Assembly: GCA_041855445.1 (NCBI GenBank)
Contig: JBHAEG010000021.1
Span: 28,867 to 92,866, forward strand
Source: Faucicola sp041855445
Lineage (GTDB): Bacteria > Pseudomonadota > Gammaproteobacteria > Pseudomonadales > Moraxellaceae
DNA: 64,000 bases
Direction of reading: 5' to 3'
In this document: one piece after another, positions 46,161-55,894 of the stretch
How positions within the stretch are numbered: the first letter of the stretch is position 1
Layout: each line of letters opens with the position of its first letter
Program-made: the position numbers and the translations under genes
The notes under the pieces: model-generated
The model's input: the letters and a program-made list of their open reading frames with translations, nothing else
The model's database searches: none
Told to the model about the DNA's origin: nothing

Positions 46161-48398
46161 ATGTCTAATAGTTTATTTTACTCCACTACTTGCTCGGTGG
46201 CAGAATTTACTGAGCAAGCTTATCTTAATTATGCAATGTATGTCATCATGGATAGGGCATTGCCTCACGTTGCTGATGGGTTAAAACCTGTTCAACGGCG
46301 GATTATTTATGCAATGAGTGAGCTTGGCTTAAAAAATACTGCCAAGCCTAAAAAATCTGCTCGCACTATTGGTGATGTTATTGGTAAATATCACCCACAT
46401 GGTGATAGTGCTTGTTATGAAGCAATGGTGTTAATGTCACAGCCATTTAGTTATCGTTATCCACTTATTAGCGGACAGGGTAATTTTGGTTCTCCTGACG
46501 ACCCAAAATCCTTTGCTGCCATGCGTTATACCGAAGCAAAATTATCTAATTATGCCAATACATTGCTTAATGAGTTAGAACAAGGAACAGTTGATTGGCA
46601 AGATAATTTTGATGGTAGTTTAGAAGAACCTGTGACGTTACCTGCTCGCCTGCCCAATATTTTATTAAATGGCACGACTGGTATTGCCGTTGGTATGGCA
46701 ACTGACATTCCACCACATAATTTAAAAGAAGTGATAAAAGGCTGTATTGCATTATTAAAAAATCCTGATTTATCTGATAAACAGTTATCCCGATATATTC
46801 CAGCTCCCGATTTGCCAACAAAAGCCGAAATTATTAGTAGTCCTGAGGATTTATTACAGCTACAAATGACAGGCAAAGGCAGTTATAAAATGCGGGCAAC
46901 TTATCATATTGATGAGAAAGAAAAAAACTTAGTCATTATTGATGCACTGCCTTATCAAGTATCAGGTAATAAAATTCAAGAACAAATCGCTCATCTAATT
47001 AATAGTAAAAAATTACCTTGGGTGACAGATATTCATGATGAAAGCGACCATGAAAATCCATGTCGTATTGTATTAGAGTTGCGTTCAAATCGAGTCGATG
47101 TCGATGTGCTAATGAGTCATTTATTTGCCAGTACTGACCTTGAAACCAATTATCGGGTTAATCTAAATATGATTGGTCTAAATGGTAAACCACAAGTTAA
47201 ATCATTAAAAACAATTTTGACCGAGTGGCTCACTATTCGCCGAACCACTGTGACCCGCCGTTTAACATTTCGTTTAGATAAAATTGAAAAACGTTTACAT
47301 ATTTTAGCTGGACTATTGACGGCTTATTTACATATTGATGAAGTTATTCGTATTATTCGAGAGCAAGATAATGCTAAAACATATTTGATGACGCATTATC
47401 AATTGAGCGATATTCAAGCTCAAGCTATCTTAGAAATTCGTTTACGCCAATTAGCAACATTAGAAGAGTTTACATTAAAGCAAGAACAACTTGAGCTTAC
47501 TAAAGAAAAACAACATATTGAGGAGCAATTAAATAATTCTGAGCGTTTAACACAGCTTATTATTGATGAATTAACGGCTGATATGAAAGAGCATGGCGAT
47601 AAACGTCAGTCGCCAATTGTTGAACGAGCTGAAGCTCAAGCACTGAAAGAAACGGATTTTACACCTTCTGAAGCTGTGACGGTGATTTTATCGCAGGCAG
47701 GCTGGATACGCTCTGCTAAAGGACATATTGACGCTCAGCATATGAATTATCGTTCAGGTGATGGTTTTTTTGCTCAAGCGATTGGTAAATCTAATGAAAA
47801 AGTATATTTACTAGACAATACAGGGCGAAGTTATCGGCTCGATGCTCACACATTGCCATCGGCTCGGGGACAAGGGGAGCCTTTAACTAGTTTGTTAAAA
47901 CCACCAACAGGTGCGACATTTGTTGCGTTATTCATGGGTAGCCCTACTGATAGATTAGTCATGGCAAGCAGTCACGGTTATGGTTTTATCAATGAGTTGG
48001 CAAATCTTGATACCAATCAAAAAGCGGGTAAAAATGTGATAAATTTTGCAGACGATGCCCATTTATTAACGACATCTATTCATTCTGAAGATAACTTATT
48101 CGCTGTGGTGAGTTCGTCAGGATATTTACTGATATATCCATTAGCTGAATTACCTGAGTTAAAACGAGGTAAAGGTAATAAATTGATTGACTTAGCCGAA
48201 GATGAAGTGATAGTCAGCTTGACGACTTTTCAAGAAACCGATAATCTTTTGATTACTGCAGGTAAACGTTCATTAACTTTTAAACCGATAGATTGGCAAA
48301 ATTATCAGGCAAATCGAGGCAAAAAAGGTTATCAATTACCTAAAGGATTTCAAAAAGTTAGTTGTATTGAAAAAGCGACTATCACCATGACTGAATAG
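46161..48398 (+). CDS. parC: DNA topoisomerase IV subunit A
   Basis: 745-aa cleavage/rejoining subunit that decatenates chromosomes with ParE (not in the window). Catalytic tyrosine in AAMRYTE. The quinolone region YHPHGDSACYE has S83 and E87 (E. coli S80, E84) in wild-type form. The C-terminal beta-pinwheel domain is shorter and variable. Follows the WG-repeat gene closely and is followed 19 bp later by dapC. Confidence 0.98.
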   Translation: MSNSLFYSTTCSVAEFTEQAYLNYAMYVIMDRALPHVADGLKPVQRRIIYAMSELGLKNTAKPKKSARTIGDVIGKYHPHGDSACYEAMVLMSQPFSYRYPLISGQGNFGSPDDPKSFAAMRYTEAKLSNYANTLLNELEQGTVDWQDNFDGSLEEPVTLPARLPNILLNGTTGIAVGMATDIPPHNLKEVIKGCIALLKNPDLSDKQLSRYIPAPDLPTKAEIISSPEDLLQLQMTGKGSYKMRATYHIDEKEKNLVIIDALPYQVSGNKIQEQIAHLINSKKLPWVTDIHDESDHENPCRIVLELRSNRVDVDVLMSHLFASTDLETNYRVNLNMIGLNGKPQVKSLKTILTEWLTIRRTTVTRRLTFRLDKIEKRLHILAGLLTAYLHIDEVIRIIREQDNAKTYLMTHYQLSDIQAQAILEIRLRQLATLEEFTLKQEQLELTKEKQHIEEQLNNSERLTQLIIDELTADMKEHGDKRQSPIVERAEAQALKETDFTPSEAVTVILSQAGWIRSAKGHIDAQHMNYRSGDGFFAQAIGKSNEKVYLLDNTGRSYRLDAHTLPSARGQGEPLTSLLKPPTGATFVALFMGSPTDRLVMASSHGYGFINELANLDTNQKAGKNVINFADDAHLLTTSIHSEDNLFAVVSSSGYLLIYPLAELPELKRGKGNKLIDLAEDEVIVSLTTFQETDNLLITAGKRSLTFKPIDWQNYQANRGKKGYQLPKGFQKVSCIEKATITMTE

Positions 48399-48417
48399 TG
48401 AATTCTAAGGAAAAATC

Positions 48418-49614
48418 ATGAATTCAAAATTACAATTATTGCAACCTTATCCATTTGCAAAAATGGCAACCTTATTACAAGGGATTGTGCCAAATCCTGC
48501 CTATTCACCGATTAAATTAGGGATTGGCGAACCACAACATGAACCACCACAATTTGTGTTAGATGTTGTTAAAGATAATTTAGCAAAAATTCAAAATTAC
48601 CCAACAACGAACGGCTTACCTAAATTGCGTCAAGCCATTGCTGATTGGCTAGTTCGCCGTTATTCATTATCTGCTGTTAATCCTGACAATCAGGTGTTAC
48701 CAGTGATGGGAACAAGAGAGGCAATTTTTAGCTTTGTACAGGCTTGTTTTGATAGCAAAATTGCGGATAAAAAACCGTATGTTGTGATGCCAAATCCTTT
48801 TTATCAAATTTATGAGGGAGCAACTTTATTAGCAGGTGGACAGCCCTATTTTGTCAATTGTACCGCCGAAAATAATTTTTGTGGTGATTATGACAATGTG
48901 CCTGCTGAAATTTGGCAAAAAACTCAATTGGTATTTGTGTGTAGCCCAAATAATCCAACGGGTGCAGTCATGGATTTTGATGCTTGGCAACGTTTGTTAG
49001 CATTATCTGATATGTATGGTTTTGTGATAGCCAGTGATGAATGTTATAGTGAGTTATATTTTGATACGGCTCCGATTGGTTTATTAGAGGTGTGTCATCG
49101 AGTTGGGCGAGATGATTTTAAAAATTGTGTGGTGTTTCATTCATTATCAAAACGTTCAAGTTTAGCAGGAATGCGTTCAGGCTTTATTGCAGGTGATAGT
49201 CAGTTATTGATGCCTTATGCTCAATATCGTACTTATCAAGGCTGTGCCATGCCTATTCATCATCAATTAGCATCAATTGTGGCTTGGCAAGATGAACAAC
49301 ATGTTGAGGCAAATCGGGTATTGTATCGAGAAAAGTTTGCATTGTGGCTAGATAAATTGGGTGATAAATTGCCATTACGCCGTCCAGATGCAGGATTTTA
49401 TTTTTGGTTAGCGGTGAATGATGATGAGGCTTTTGTCAAAACATTGTATCAAGAATTAAATATTCATGCCTTAGCAGGACGTTATTTATCCAGAGATACT
49501 GCTCAAGGTAATGCAGGCAAAAATTTTGTGCGGATTGCTTTAGTTGCAGATATTAGCCAAAGCCAACAAGCCATTGAACGGTTATTGACTTTGGATTTTG
49601 GGAAATTTATTTAA
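48418..49614 (+). CDS. dapC: Succinyldiaminopimelate transaminase
   Basis: 398-aa class I PLP aminotransferase. N-terminal KLGIGEPQHEPP and VCSPNNPTGAV are typical of DapC, and the PLP lysine is in SLSKRSSLAGMRSG. It supplies the amino group for N-succinyl-LL-DAP in lysine and peptidoglycan precursor synthesis. AAGG upstream of ATG 48418. Its stop lies 3 bp from the stop of the convergent lipoprotein gene. Confidence 0.94.
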   Translation: MNSKLQLLQPYPFAKMATLLQGIVPNPAYSPIKLGIGEPQHEPPQFVLDVVKDNLAKIQNYPTTNGLPKLRQAIADWLVRRYSLSAVNPDNQVLPVMGTREAIFSFVQACFDSKIADKKPYVVMPNPFYQIYEGATLLAGGQPYFVNCTAENNFCGDYDNVPAEIWQKTQLVFVCSPNNPTGAVMDFDAWQRLLALSDMYGFVIASDECYSELYFDTAPIGLLEVCHRVGRDDFKNCVVFHSLSKRSSLAGMRSGFIAGDSQLLMPYAQYRTYQGCAMPIHHQLASIVAWQDEQHVEANRVLYREKFALWLDKLGDKLPLRRPDAGFYFWLAVNDDEAFVKTLYQELNIHALAGRYLSRDTAQGNAGKNFVRIALVADISQSQQAIERLLTLDFGKFI

Positions 49615-49617
49615 TGA

Positions 49618-50706
49618 TTAATTTTTCTGCAAAATAACATTGACATCAGTTGTAAATGCTGGATAGGATTTGTGATAGCCTGAAGCAAACGTTGCTGTTG
49701 GGTCAATCACAAATACTCCTGCTGTTTTCGTCACTAAATCATTACTTTCTTTAAAACCATACAACAATGTACCATCAGCCACTTGCACAAAATTTCCTGA
49801 TTTTGTATCCAATACAAAATCTTTTAAATCACTTGGACTATCATTGATGGTAAAATCATAAGTACCAGTATTTCCTTTAAATTTATCTGTAAAAGCAATA
49901 CCTTGTGAATTAGTTTGTTTAAATTCTGTAAAAACATCTGTTGGTATTTCATGATTATCTGGTGCTGACTGTCTGACACCTGACATAAATACACCATCAC
50001 TCACAGACGTAAACCAACCACCCCCTGCAGAAAAGGCAATGATTAAATCATTAATAACTAAACTGTTATCAGTAGTTGATAATGATAATTTAAAACTGCG
50101 TTTTTCTGCTGAAACTTCTTGAATACTACCAGTTAATTCAGTAATTATTTGACTGGTTGATACACGATAGGGCGATGATTGTAAGTTAAAATTACTTTTA
50201 TTAAATTGTAATAATTTTGCATTTTCTACAGATAGTTTACCATCTTTGCTCGGCTGAATTTCAAATTGAACTTGCCCTGTTAATAAATCTTTACCTGTTG
50301 CATTGTCATAACATGTTGAATTTGAATTACAAATTGCAAAATTGGCAATATATGGTTTTGGCTGTTCTATCGATGATAAATAGTTGTTATCTGATAATTT
50401 TCCTGCAACACCAGCAAAAATAAACGCATCAATTTGTGAACCTTTTGTTTCAGGTAAGAGTAATTCAGGAACAACGGCAATTTTTGATTGAGCAAGCATT
50501 TCTTCATATTTTTGTTGTGTATTGCTGTTTGTCGTTGAATTATTATCAGCCGTATTATTTTCTAAATTGCTTTCATTGCTTTGGTTTTGCTGGCTAATTT
50601 GTGATTGTGTGCTTTGATTGCTTGTTGATGAACCGCCAGAACCACCACAAGCAACTAAAGATGCACTCAATATTGCCAATAAACTTGCAGATAAAACTTT
50701 TTTCAT
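49618..50706 (-). CDS. Putative lipoprotein, function unknown
   Basis: 362 aa with a class II signal peptide and lipobox LVAC20, followed by a GGSGGS spacer and an S/N/Q-rich disordered stretch (to about 70). The rest is beta-rich (e.g. GTYDFTINDS, SGNFVQVADG), which could be a barrel or jelly-roll. Two cysteines (CNSNSTC) are close together. Not recognised; no convincing TbpB or fHbp motif. ATG 50706 lacks a clear Shine-Dalgarno sequence (AGGCGTAGAGG is some distance away). Confidence 0.8.
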   Translation of the reverse strand: MKKVLSASLLAILSASLVACGGSGGSSTSNQSTQSQISQQNQSNESNLENNTADNNSTTNSNTQQKYEEMLAQSKIAVVPELLLPETKGSQIDAFIFAGVAGKLSDNNYLSSIEQPKPYIANFAICNSNSTCYDNATGKDLLTGQVQFEIQPSKDGKLSVENAKLLQFNKSNFNLQSSPYRVSTSQIITELTGSIQEVSAEKRSFKLSLSTTDNSLVINDLIIAFSAGGGWFTSVSDGVFMSGVRQSAPDNHEIPTDVFTEFKQTNSQGIAFTDKFKGNTGTYDFTINDSPSDLKDFVLDTKSGNFVQVADGTLLYGFKESNDLVTKTAGVFVIDPTATFASGYHKSYPAFTTDVNVILQKN

Positions 50707-50728
50707 AAAAAACCTCTACGCCTAAAAC

Positions 50729-50782
50729 AAAAAAAGGAATAACACAATTTCAAGTGATGTTAAACTTGAATTATCCTATTCC
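50729..50782 (-). terminator. Terminator upstream of the lipoprotein gene
   Basis: On the minus strand GGAATA...TTCAAGT pairs with ACTTGAA...TATTCC (imperfect in the middle) and is followed by a run of seven Ts. Located between the methyltransferase stop and the lipoprotein start, it probably ends the thioesterase-methyltransferase transcript. Confidence 0.6.
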
Positions 50783-50849
50783 GATTTTTCATAGTATAGC
50801 ATACTAAAAGTTTTTTAACTGGTGAAATGTGTTAAAAAATCTTACAAAA

Positions 50850-51446
50850 TTATTTAGCCGTTAAAATCATAAATAGCTCGTGACCTTGTCGAGGTTTGAC
50901 TGAATTATAACAAGGCTCTAAAACTTGAATGCAAAAATCCTTTACAAATAATTGTTGATACTCTGCCAAACTCCCGCCAAAAGGTGGGCTACTGTCAAAG
51001 GTACGGTCAAATAATACACCAACAAGTTTACCATTTGGCTTTAGTAAGCGTTTCATTTGGCTAGCATATTCTGCTCGCCGATTGGGGTCAATGGCACAAA
51101 AAAACGTCTGTTCAATGATTAAATCAAATTGATAATCGTCAGGATTTAATGCAAAAAAATCGGCATTGATTAAATGATTTTTAGGGAAGTCGGGGAATTT
51201 TTGGGCAAAATTATCAAGGGGCATTTGAGCAAAATCAACAACTATCACTTGCGAAAAACCTTGTTGATGCAGATATTCAGCTTCGTGGGCGTTACCTGCA
51301 CCGGCAATCAAGATTTTTTTTGATTTATCAGTTAGTTGGTCAAAATAGGCTTGAAGGGGTGGGGACACTGTGCCAATATCCCAGCCTGTATAACCTTGTT
51401 CATAACGATTTTGCCAAAATTCAGCGGTGCTGACGGATTGTGTCAT
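50850..51446 (-). CDS. TPMT-family SAM-dependent methyltransferase
   Basis: 198 aa. The family opening FWQNRYEQGYTGWDIG (residues 10-25) and the SAM-binding IAGAGNAHEAEYL match thiopurine methyltransferase-type enzymes. DLIIEQTFFCAI is the conserved post-I/IV segment. TPMT homologues in bacteria methylate S, Se or Te compounds; the substrate here is unknown. Nineteen bp after the thioesterase gene and cotranscribed with it. Confidence 0.88.
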   Translation of the reverse strand: MTQSVSTAEFWQNRYEQGYTGWDIGTVSPPLQAYFDQLTDKSKKILIAGAGNAHEAEYLHQQGFSQVIVVDFAQMPLDNFAQKFPDFPKNHLINADFFALNPDDYQFDLIIEQTFFCAIDPNRRAEYASQMKRLLKPNGKLVGVLFDRTFDSSPPFGGSLAEYQQLFVKDFCIQVLEPCYNSVKPRQGHELFMILTAK

Positions 51447-51465
51447 CTGATATCCTTGTTTTTAG

Positions 51466-52266
51466 TTATCCTAGTTTACGAACAGTTAAAATCTGTTCAC
51501 TACGTCCAAATGTGCCATAAACATCGTGTAAAATGCTACTGGTTAAACCTACGCCATGATTACCTATTTGTTGCACGGTTTCTAACCCTAACCAACGCCC
51601 TTTAGGTTCACGATACATATGAATTTGTAAATCTAAGTTGGGAAATATCCATTCGACAGTTGTTTGTTCGATACGAGGTACAATACCATTTGCTGTATCA
51701 ACCAAACCCATCAAATGCACAAAATCCGAAGTTGGTTGATTTTCAACCATATCTACATCAGTGTTAATCCAAACTAATCCTTTACCTGCTCGGCGATTTG
51801 GTGCGACCTTGGTCTGAATACTATCAATAAAGCCACCGCCCCAGTGTTGCATACCGTCCCAATCGGGTAATAGCTCAGGGTGTTCAATGGGTAAATCTTC
51901 AAGTCCTGCTACCTCTTGGGTATCGCTAATTTGCATTCGCCACGCTCGAGCGACAATACATGTCTTGCCATTAGTGACCATGCTCGCTTCAATCAGTTCA
52001 ATCGTTCGCCCAGCTCGCACCACTTGGGTAGTAATACTAAATTCATCTAAGTGAATTAAACCAAATATATCTAGGCTAACTCGTCCTATTTGTAAATGTG
52101 ATTTTGGAAAAAATTGTTCAATTTCAGCACACAAAATTCCTGTTGCTGGTGCCATATGTTGCTCATGGTCATTCCACGCCCCTTGAGCATGAATGTTACA
52201 TTGATAATGAGCAATGGTTTTATTTTGCAGAATATCACGGTGTAATAATTGATAATAGGCTGACAT
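51466..52266 (-). CDS. Acyl-CoA thioesterase-domain protein
   Basis: 266 aa with two hotdog-like halves: an N-terminal HDIL...GAWNDHEQHMAPATG and C-terminal VHLMGLVDTANGI and WLGLETVQQIG. This resembles TesB/4HBT_3-type thioesterases found beside fatty-acid genes in Moraxellaceae. The substrate (acyl-CoA) is inferred. AAGGAG Shine-Dalgarno 8 nt before ATG 52266. First gene of a two-gene operon with the methyltransferase. Confidence 0.85.
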   Translation of the reverse strand: MSAYYQLLHRDILQNKTIAHYQCNIHAQGAWNDHEQHMAPATGILCAEIEQFFPKSHLQIGRVSLDIFGLIHLDEFSITTQVVRAGRTIELIEASMVTNGKTCIVARAWRMQISDTQEVAGLEDLPIEHPELLPDWDGMQHWGGGFIDSIQTKVAPNRRAGKGLVWINTDVDMVENQPTSDFVHLMGLVDTANGIVPRIEQTTVEWIFPNLDLQIHMYREPKGRWLGLETVQQIGNHGVGLTSSILHDVYGTFGRSEQILTVRKLG

Positions 52267-52403
52267 ATAAACTCCTTGTCATTGATAATCATTCCTTATA
52301 TCAATTAATAATAACAAAAAAATTAAAAATTGCAATTTTTTGACAGACAGCAATAAAAAGCCATTGCTAGAAAATCGCCATGACTTTTTATTAAAATTTA
52401 ATA

Positions 52404-53339
52404 TTATTGTAATAATTTTAACTGAGAGACCAAATCTTCACGAGCTTTAACAAAGCCTTGAATACCAGCAGGTAGTAAATCCTGTGTAATCGCATCGAGG
52501 CTGTTTTGTTGATTAAATGTATTTTCATCAAGAATTTGTTTTTCCATCGTAATAAATGGCATATTAACAGACAATTGTTGTTCGATTGGCTGGTGCATTT
52601 CTGCCAATTTGTCCAGTAAATCGGGCGAAATCGTCAATAAATCACAGCCTGCTAATGCTAAAATTTGTTCAACACTACGAAAACTTGCCCCCATAACTTG
52701 AGTTTGATAGCCATGCTGTTTGTAATATTGATAAATCGTTTTAACGGATAATACGCCTTTATCTTGACAGATATCAATGTGTTGTTGATTTTCCTGTTTT
52801 TTCTGCCAATCTAAAATTCGCCCAACAAACGGCGAAATTAATGTAACGCCAGCATCAGCACAGGCTTTTGCTTGATGCAAACCAAATAATAAAGTCAGAT
52901 TACAATGAATGCCTTGTTTTTCTAATTGTTTTGCCGCTTGGATACCTTCCCATGTTGAAGCGATTTTAATCAATACCCGTTCTTTAGCAATGCCAGCTTT
53001 TTCATAAGCTTCAATATATTGTAAAGCTTTAGTGATAGTTTTTTGACAATCATAAGATAAACGGGCATCAACTTCAGTTGAAACTCGACCTAAAATTACT
53101 GATAAAATTTGTTTACCAATATCAATGGTTAATTCATCAATGACCGCATCAATATCGCCATGATGTTTATTTAATGAATTGATTAATGTTGGTTGCATCG
53201 CTGGAGCAGACAATGCTTTAGTAATTAAGCTTGGATTAGTTGTGGCATCGATGGGTTTTAGTCGGCAAATTGCAGATAGCTCGCCTGTATCAGCAACAAT
53301 CGTTGTCATTTGTTTAAGTTGGTCAAGTGTTGATATCAT
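52404..53339 (-). CDS. tal: Transaldolase
   Basis: 311-aa class I aldolase of the pentose phosphate pathway. The Schiff-base lysine is in RVLIKIASTWEG, and DATTNPSLI and VMGASFRSVEQI are family motifs. Length is normal for the TalB type. Divergent from pheA across a 171-bp spacer. AGGAAGG on the minus strand upstream of ATG 53339. Confidence 0.97.
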   Translation of the reverse strand: MISTLDQLKQMTTIVADTGELSAICRLKPIDATTNPSLITKALSAPAMQPTLINSLNKHHGDIDAVIDELTIDIGKQILSVILGRVSTEVDARLSYDCQKTITKALQYIEAYEKAGIAKERVLIKIASTWEGIQAAKQLEKQGIHCNLTLLFGLHQAKACADAGVTLISPFVGRILDWQKKQENQQHIDICQDKGVLSVKTIYQYYKQHGYQTQVMGASFRSVEQILALAGCDLLTISPDLLDKLAEMHQPIEQQLSVNMPFITMEKQILDENTFNQQNSLDAITQDLLPAGIQGFVKAREDLVSQLKLLQ

Positions 53340-53423
53340 TTATTTCCTTCCTGAAAAAATTTTATATTGTTTGGTATCATATCATTAATTTTGCTGTTTT
53401 GATAATTATCATTCTAAAAAATT

Positions 53424-53443
53424 ATGTTGCGACTGCCCAACAT
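53424..53443. repeat. Short inverted repeat in the tal-pheA spacer
   Basis: ATGTTG (53424-53429) and CAACAT (53438-53443), separated by 8 nt, lie 68 bp before the pheA start. A second short palindrome TGATAATTATCA precedes it at ~53399-53410. These could be operator sites for the divergent genes; no regulator is identified. Confidence 0.35.
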
Positions 53444-53510
53444 GATGAAAAATATGATAGTATGCAACGTTATCAATGGATAAAGTAAAAAGCCAATTTA
53501 TGAGGTTTGC

Positions 53511-54614
53511 ATGACAACACCAACAACGCCGACAGATATTGATTTAACCCTGTTACGCCAACAAATTGACGCAGTTGATGAAAAAATTCAAGCATTAATT
53601 AATGAACGAGCCAGCTATGCAATTCAGGTAGCAAAAGCTAAACAAAATCAAGAAAATAATCCTATTTTTTATCGTCCAGAGCGTGAAGCTCAAGTGTTAA
53701 AAAAAGTGATGGAACGTAATCAAGGACCATTGCCTGCAGATAAGATGGCTCGCTTATTTCGTGAAATTATGTCGGTTTGTTTGGATTTAGAAGCACCACA
53801 AAAAATTGCTTACTTAGGTCCAGCAGGAACGTTTACTCATGCAGCCGCTTTAAAGCATTTTGGTAAAGCTGCGACAACGATACCATTAGCCACAATTAAT
53901 GATGTATTTCGTGAAGTTGAAGCAGATTCGGCGATGTATGGTGTTGTTCCTGTAGAAAATTCATCAGAAGGGGTCGTTAATCATACTTTAGATGGCTTTT
54001 TAGCGTCAGATTTAAAAATTATTGGTGAAGTTGAACTGCCAATTCATCATCAATTTTTAGTTGGTGAACATACAAAAGTTGGTAGTCTTTCTAAAATTTA
54101 TGCACATCAACAAGCATTAGCCCAATGTCGTCAGTGGCTAGATACGCATTATCCTAATGTTGAAAGAGTTGCCGTTTCTAGTAATGGTGAGGCTGCTAGA
54201 CGCTTAAAAAATGAATGGCATTCAGCAGCCATTGCAGGTGACGTGGCTGCCAGCGAATACGATTTACACAAACTTTATGAAAATATTGAAGATAATCCGT
54301 CAAACACCACACGTTTTTTAATTATTGGTAAAGAAAGTATTTCGCCATCAGGTCAGGATAAAACCTCCATGTTAGTGTCTGCCAAAGACCAAGCAGGTGC
54401 TTTGATTGAGATTTTACAACCATTGGCAAAACATGGCGTATCAATGACCAGTATTGAAACTCGTCCAGAGCGTCCAAATAAATGGGCTTATGTATTTTTT
54501 ATTGATATGTTAGGGCATATTGATGATGCCAATGTACAGTTAGCAATCAATGAAATTCGACCAAAAGTCAAAGATTTACGGGTGTTAGGCTCATATCCAA
54601 AAGCAGTCTTATAA
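53511..54614 (+). CDS. pheA: Bifunctional chorismate mutase / prephenate dehydratase
   Basis: 367 aa in three parts. AroQ-type chorismate mutase spans about 8-90 (RQQIDAVDEKIQALINERASYA). Prephenate dehydratase spans about 100-275 (AYLGPAGTFTHAAA, VPVENSSEG, TRFLIIG). A C-terminal ACT regulatory domain (about 285-365) has the SIETRPERPNKWAYVFFID motif for phenylalanine feedback. Commits chorismate to phenylalanine. hisC follows 130 bp later; the order pheA-hisC is common in relatives. Confidence 0.98.
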   Translation: MTTPTTPTDIDLTLLRQQIDAVDEKIQALINERASYAIQVAKAKQNQENNPIFYRPEREAQVLKKVMERNQGPLPADKMARLFREIMSVCLDLEAPQKIAYLGPAGTFTHAAALKHFGKAATTIPLATINDVFREVEADSAMYGVVPVENSSEGVVNHTLDGFLASDLKIIGEVELPIHHQFLVGEHTKVGSLSKIYAHQQALAQCRQWLDTHYPNVERVAVSSNGEAARRLKNEWHSAAIAGDVAASEYDLHKLYENIEDNPSNTTRFLIIGKESISPSGQDKTSMLVSAKDQAGALIEILQPLAKHGVSMTSIETRPERPNKWAYVFFIDMLGHIDDANVQLAINEIRPKVKDLRVLGSYPKAVL

Positions 54615-54743
54615 ATTTATTGAAAGATGAATTTTTTAGATTTGTAGGCATGATGTTTAACAAATTAAAATATATACTAAAAATTTAATTAATTTTCGTT
54701 TACAGATTTTGCAATAAATCTCACAAACTTTAGGATACCCACT

Positions 54744-55838
54744 ATGTCAAAATCAGTAATGCGTCCTGCTTATCCCAGTCTTGCTACGATACAACCCTAT
54801 CAAGCAGGAAAGCCCATTGATGAACTGTCTTTAGAGTTTGGTATTACCGATATCATTAAACTTGCTAGCAATGAAAATCCATTGGGTTGTTCGCCAACGG
54901 TAACACTTGCAATCACCTCAAAACTTGGGGCGTTGGCACGTTATCCAGATAGTAAAGGTTGTTTATTGAAACAGGCATTAAGTGATTATTTAGGTGTTAG
55001 CAAACAACAAATTACCTTAGGTCACGGTTTAGATGATTTATTGTATTTAATCCCACAAACTTTTGTTAATTGTAATGACAGTGTCGTATATGCCCAATAT
55101 AGTTCAGTTTTGTATCCAACTGTCAGCAAAATTGTTGGAGCGACTGCTGTCGAAGTGCCAGCAAAACATTTTGGGCATGATTTACCAGCAATGTTGTCAG
55201 CGGTATTGACTGATGAAAATTGCCGACTGGTATTTATTAGTAATCCCAATAATCCAACAGGTGCGTTATTGTCAAATGATGAAATTCGGGAATTTGTTGC
55301 TAAAGTACCTTCACATATTTTAGTTGTTATTAATGAAGCTTATATCGAATATACGCCAGAAAATCATAGTATTTCCTTATTAGAAAGTTACGATAATGTT
55401 ATTATTTTACGTTCTTTTTCAAAGGCTTATGGGCTGGCAGGACTGCGAGTTGGTTATGCGTTAAGTAGTCCACAAATTGCAGAAATATTAAATAATATTC
55501 GTCAGCCATTTAATGTAAACTCATTAGCATTATCTGCATCAGAAATGGCATTGTATGACCAAGACTTTATTGCCAAAACACGAGCGTTAAACCATGAACA
55601 AAAACAAAGTTTATATAAAGGTTTAGATAGTTTAGGCTTGGCTTTTGTAAAATCTTCGGCAAATTTTGTGATGGTCAATGTGGGTGATGCAGAAAATGTG
55701 TTTCAAGAGTTACTCGAACAAGGTGTAATTGTTCGTCCATTAACGGGCTTTGGTTTGCCAGAATGGATACGGGTTAGCATTGGTTTACCAGAAGAAAATC
55801 GCCGATTTTTAGATACATTGGCACAAGTTTTGGCTTAG
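54744..55838 (+). CDS. hisC: Histidinol-phosphate aminotransferase
   Basis: 364-aa class I PLP aminotransferase of the HisC2 type often found beside pheA, where it can also act on aromatic keto acids. ASNENPLG, FISNPNNPTGA and the PLP lysine in RSFSKAYGLAGLRVGY are present. TTTAGGATACCC precedes ATG 54744. The dual role in phenylalanine/tyrosine synthesis is inferred from context. Confidence 0.95.
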   Translation: MSKSVMRPAYPSLATIQPYQAGKPIDELSLEFGITDIIKLASNENPLGCSPTVTLAITSKLGALARYPDSKGCLLKQALSDYLGVSKQQITLGHGLDDLLYLIPQTFVNCNDSVVYAQYSSVLYPTVSKIVGATAVEVPAKHFGHDLPAMLSAVLTDENCRLVFISNPNNPTGALLSNDEIREFVAKVPSHILVVINEAYIEYTPENHSISLLESYDNVIILRSFSKAYGLAGLRVGYALSSPQIAEILNNIRQPFNVNSLALSASEMALYDQDFIAKTRALNHEQKQSLYKGLDSLGLAFVKSSANFVMVNVGDAENVFQELLEQGVIVRPLTGFGLPEWIRVSIGLPEENRRFLDTLAQVLA

Positions 55839-55894
55839 TTATATTTATTGTTGTAAAATTAAACTTTAATTTATATTTAATTATTGAGGCATTT

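Noticed and set aside
49618..50706. Transferrin-binding protein B-like lipoprotein
   Set aside because: It has a lipobox and a beta-rich body, but the TbpB-type GFYGPxAxE motif of the C-terminal barrel is absent and there is no tbpA nearby.
53399..53410. Fur box between tal and pheA
   Set aside because: TGATAATTATCA lacks the full 7-1-7 or three-hexamer pattern, and neither gene is an expected iron target.
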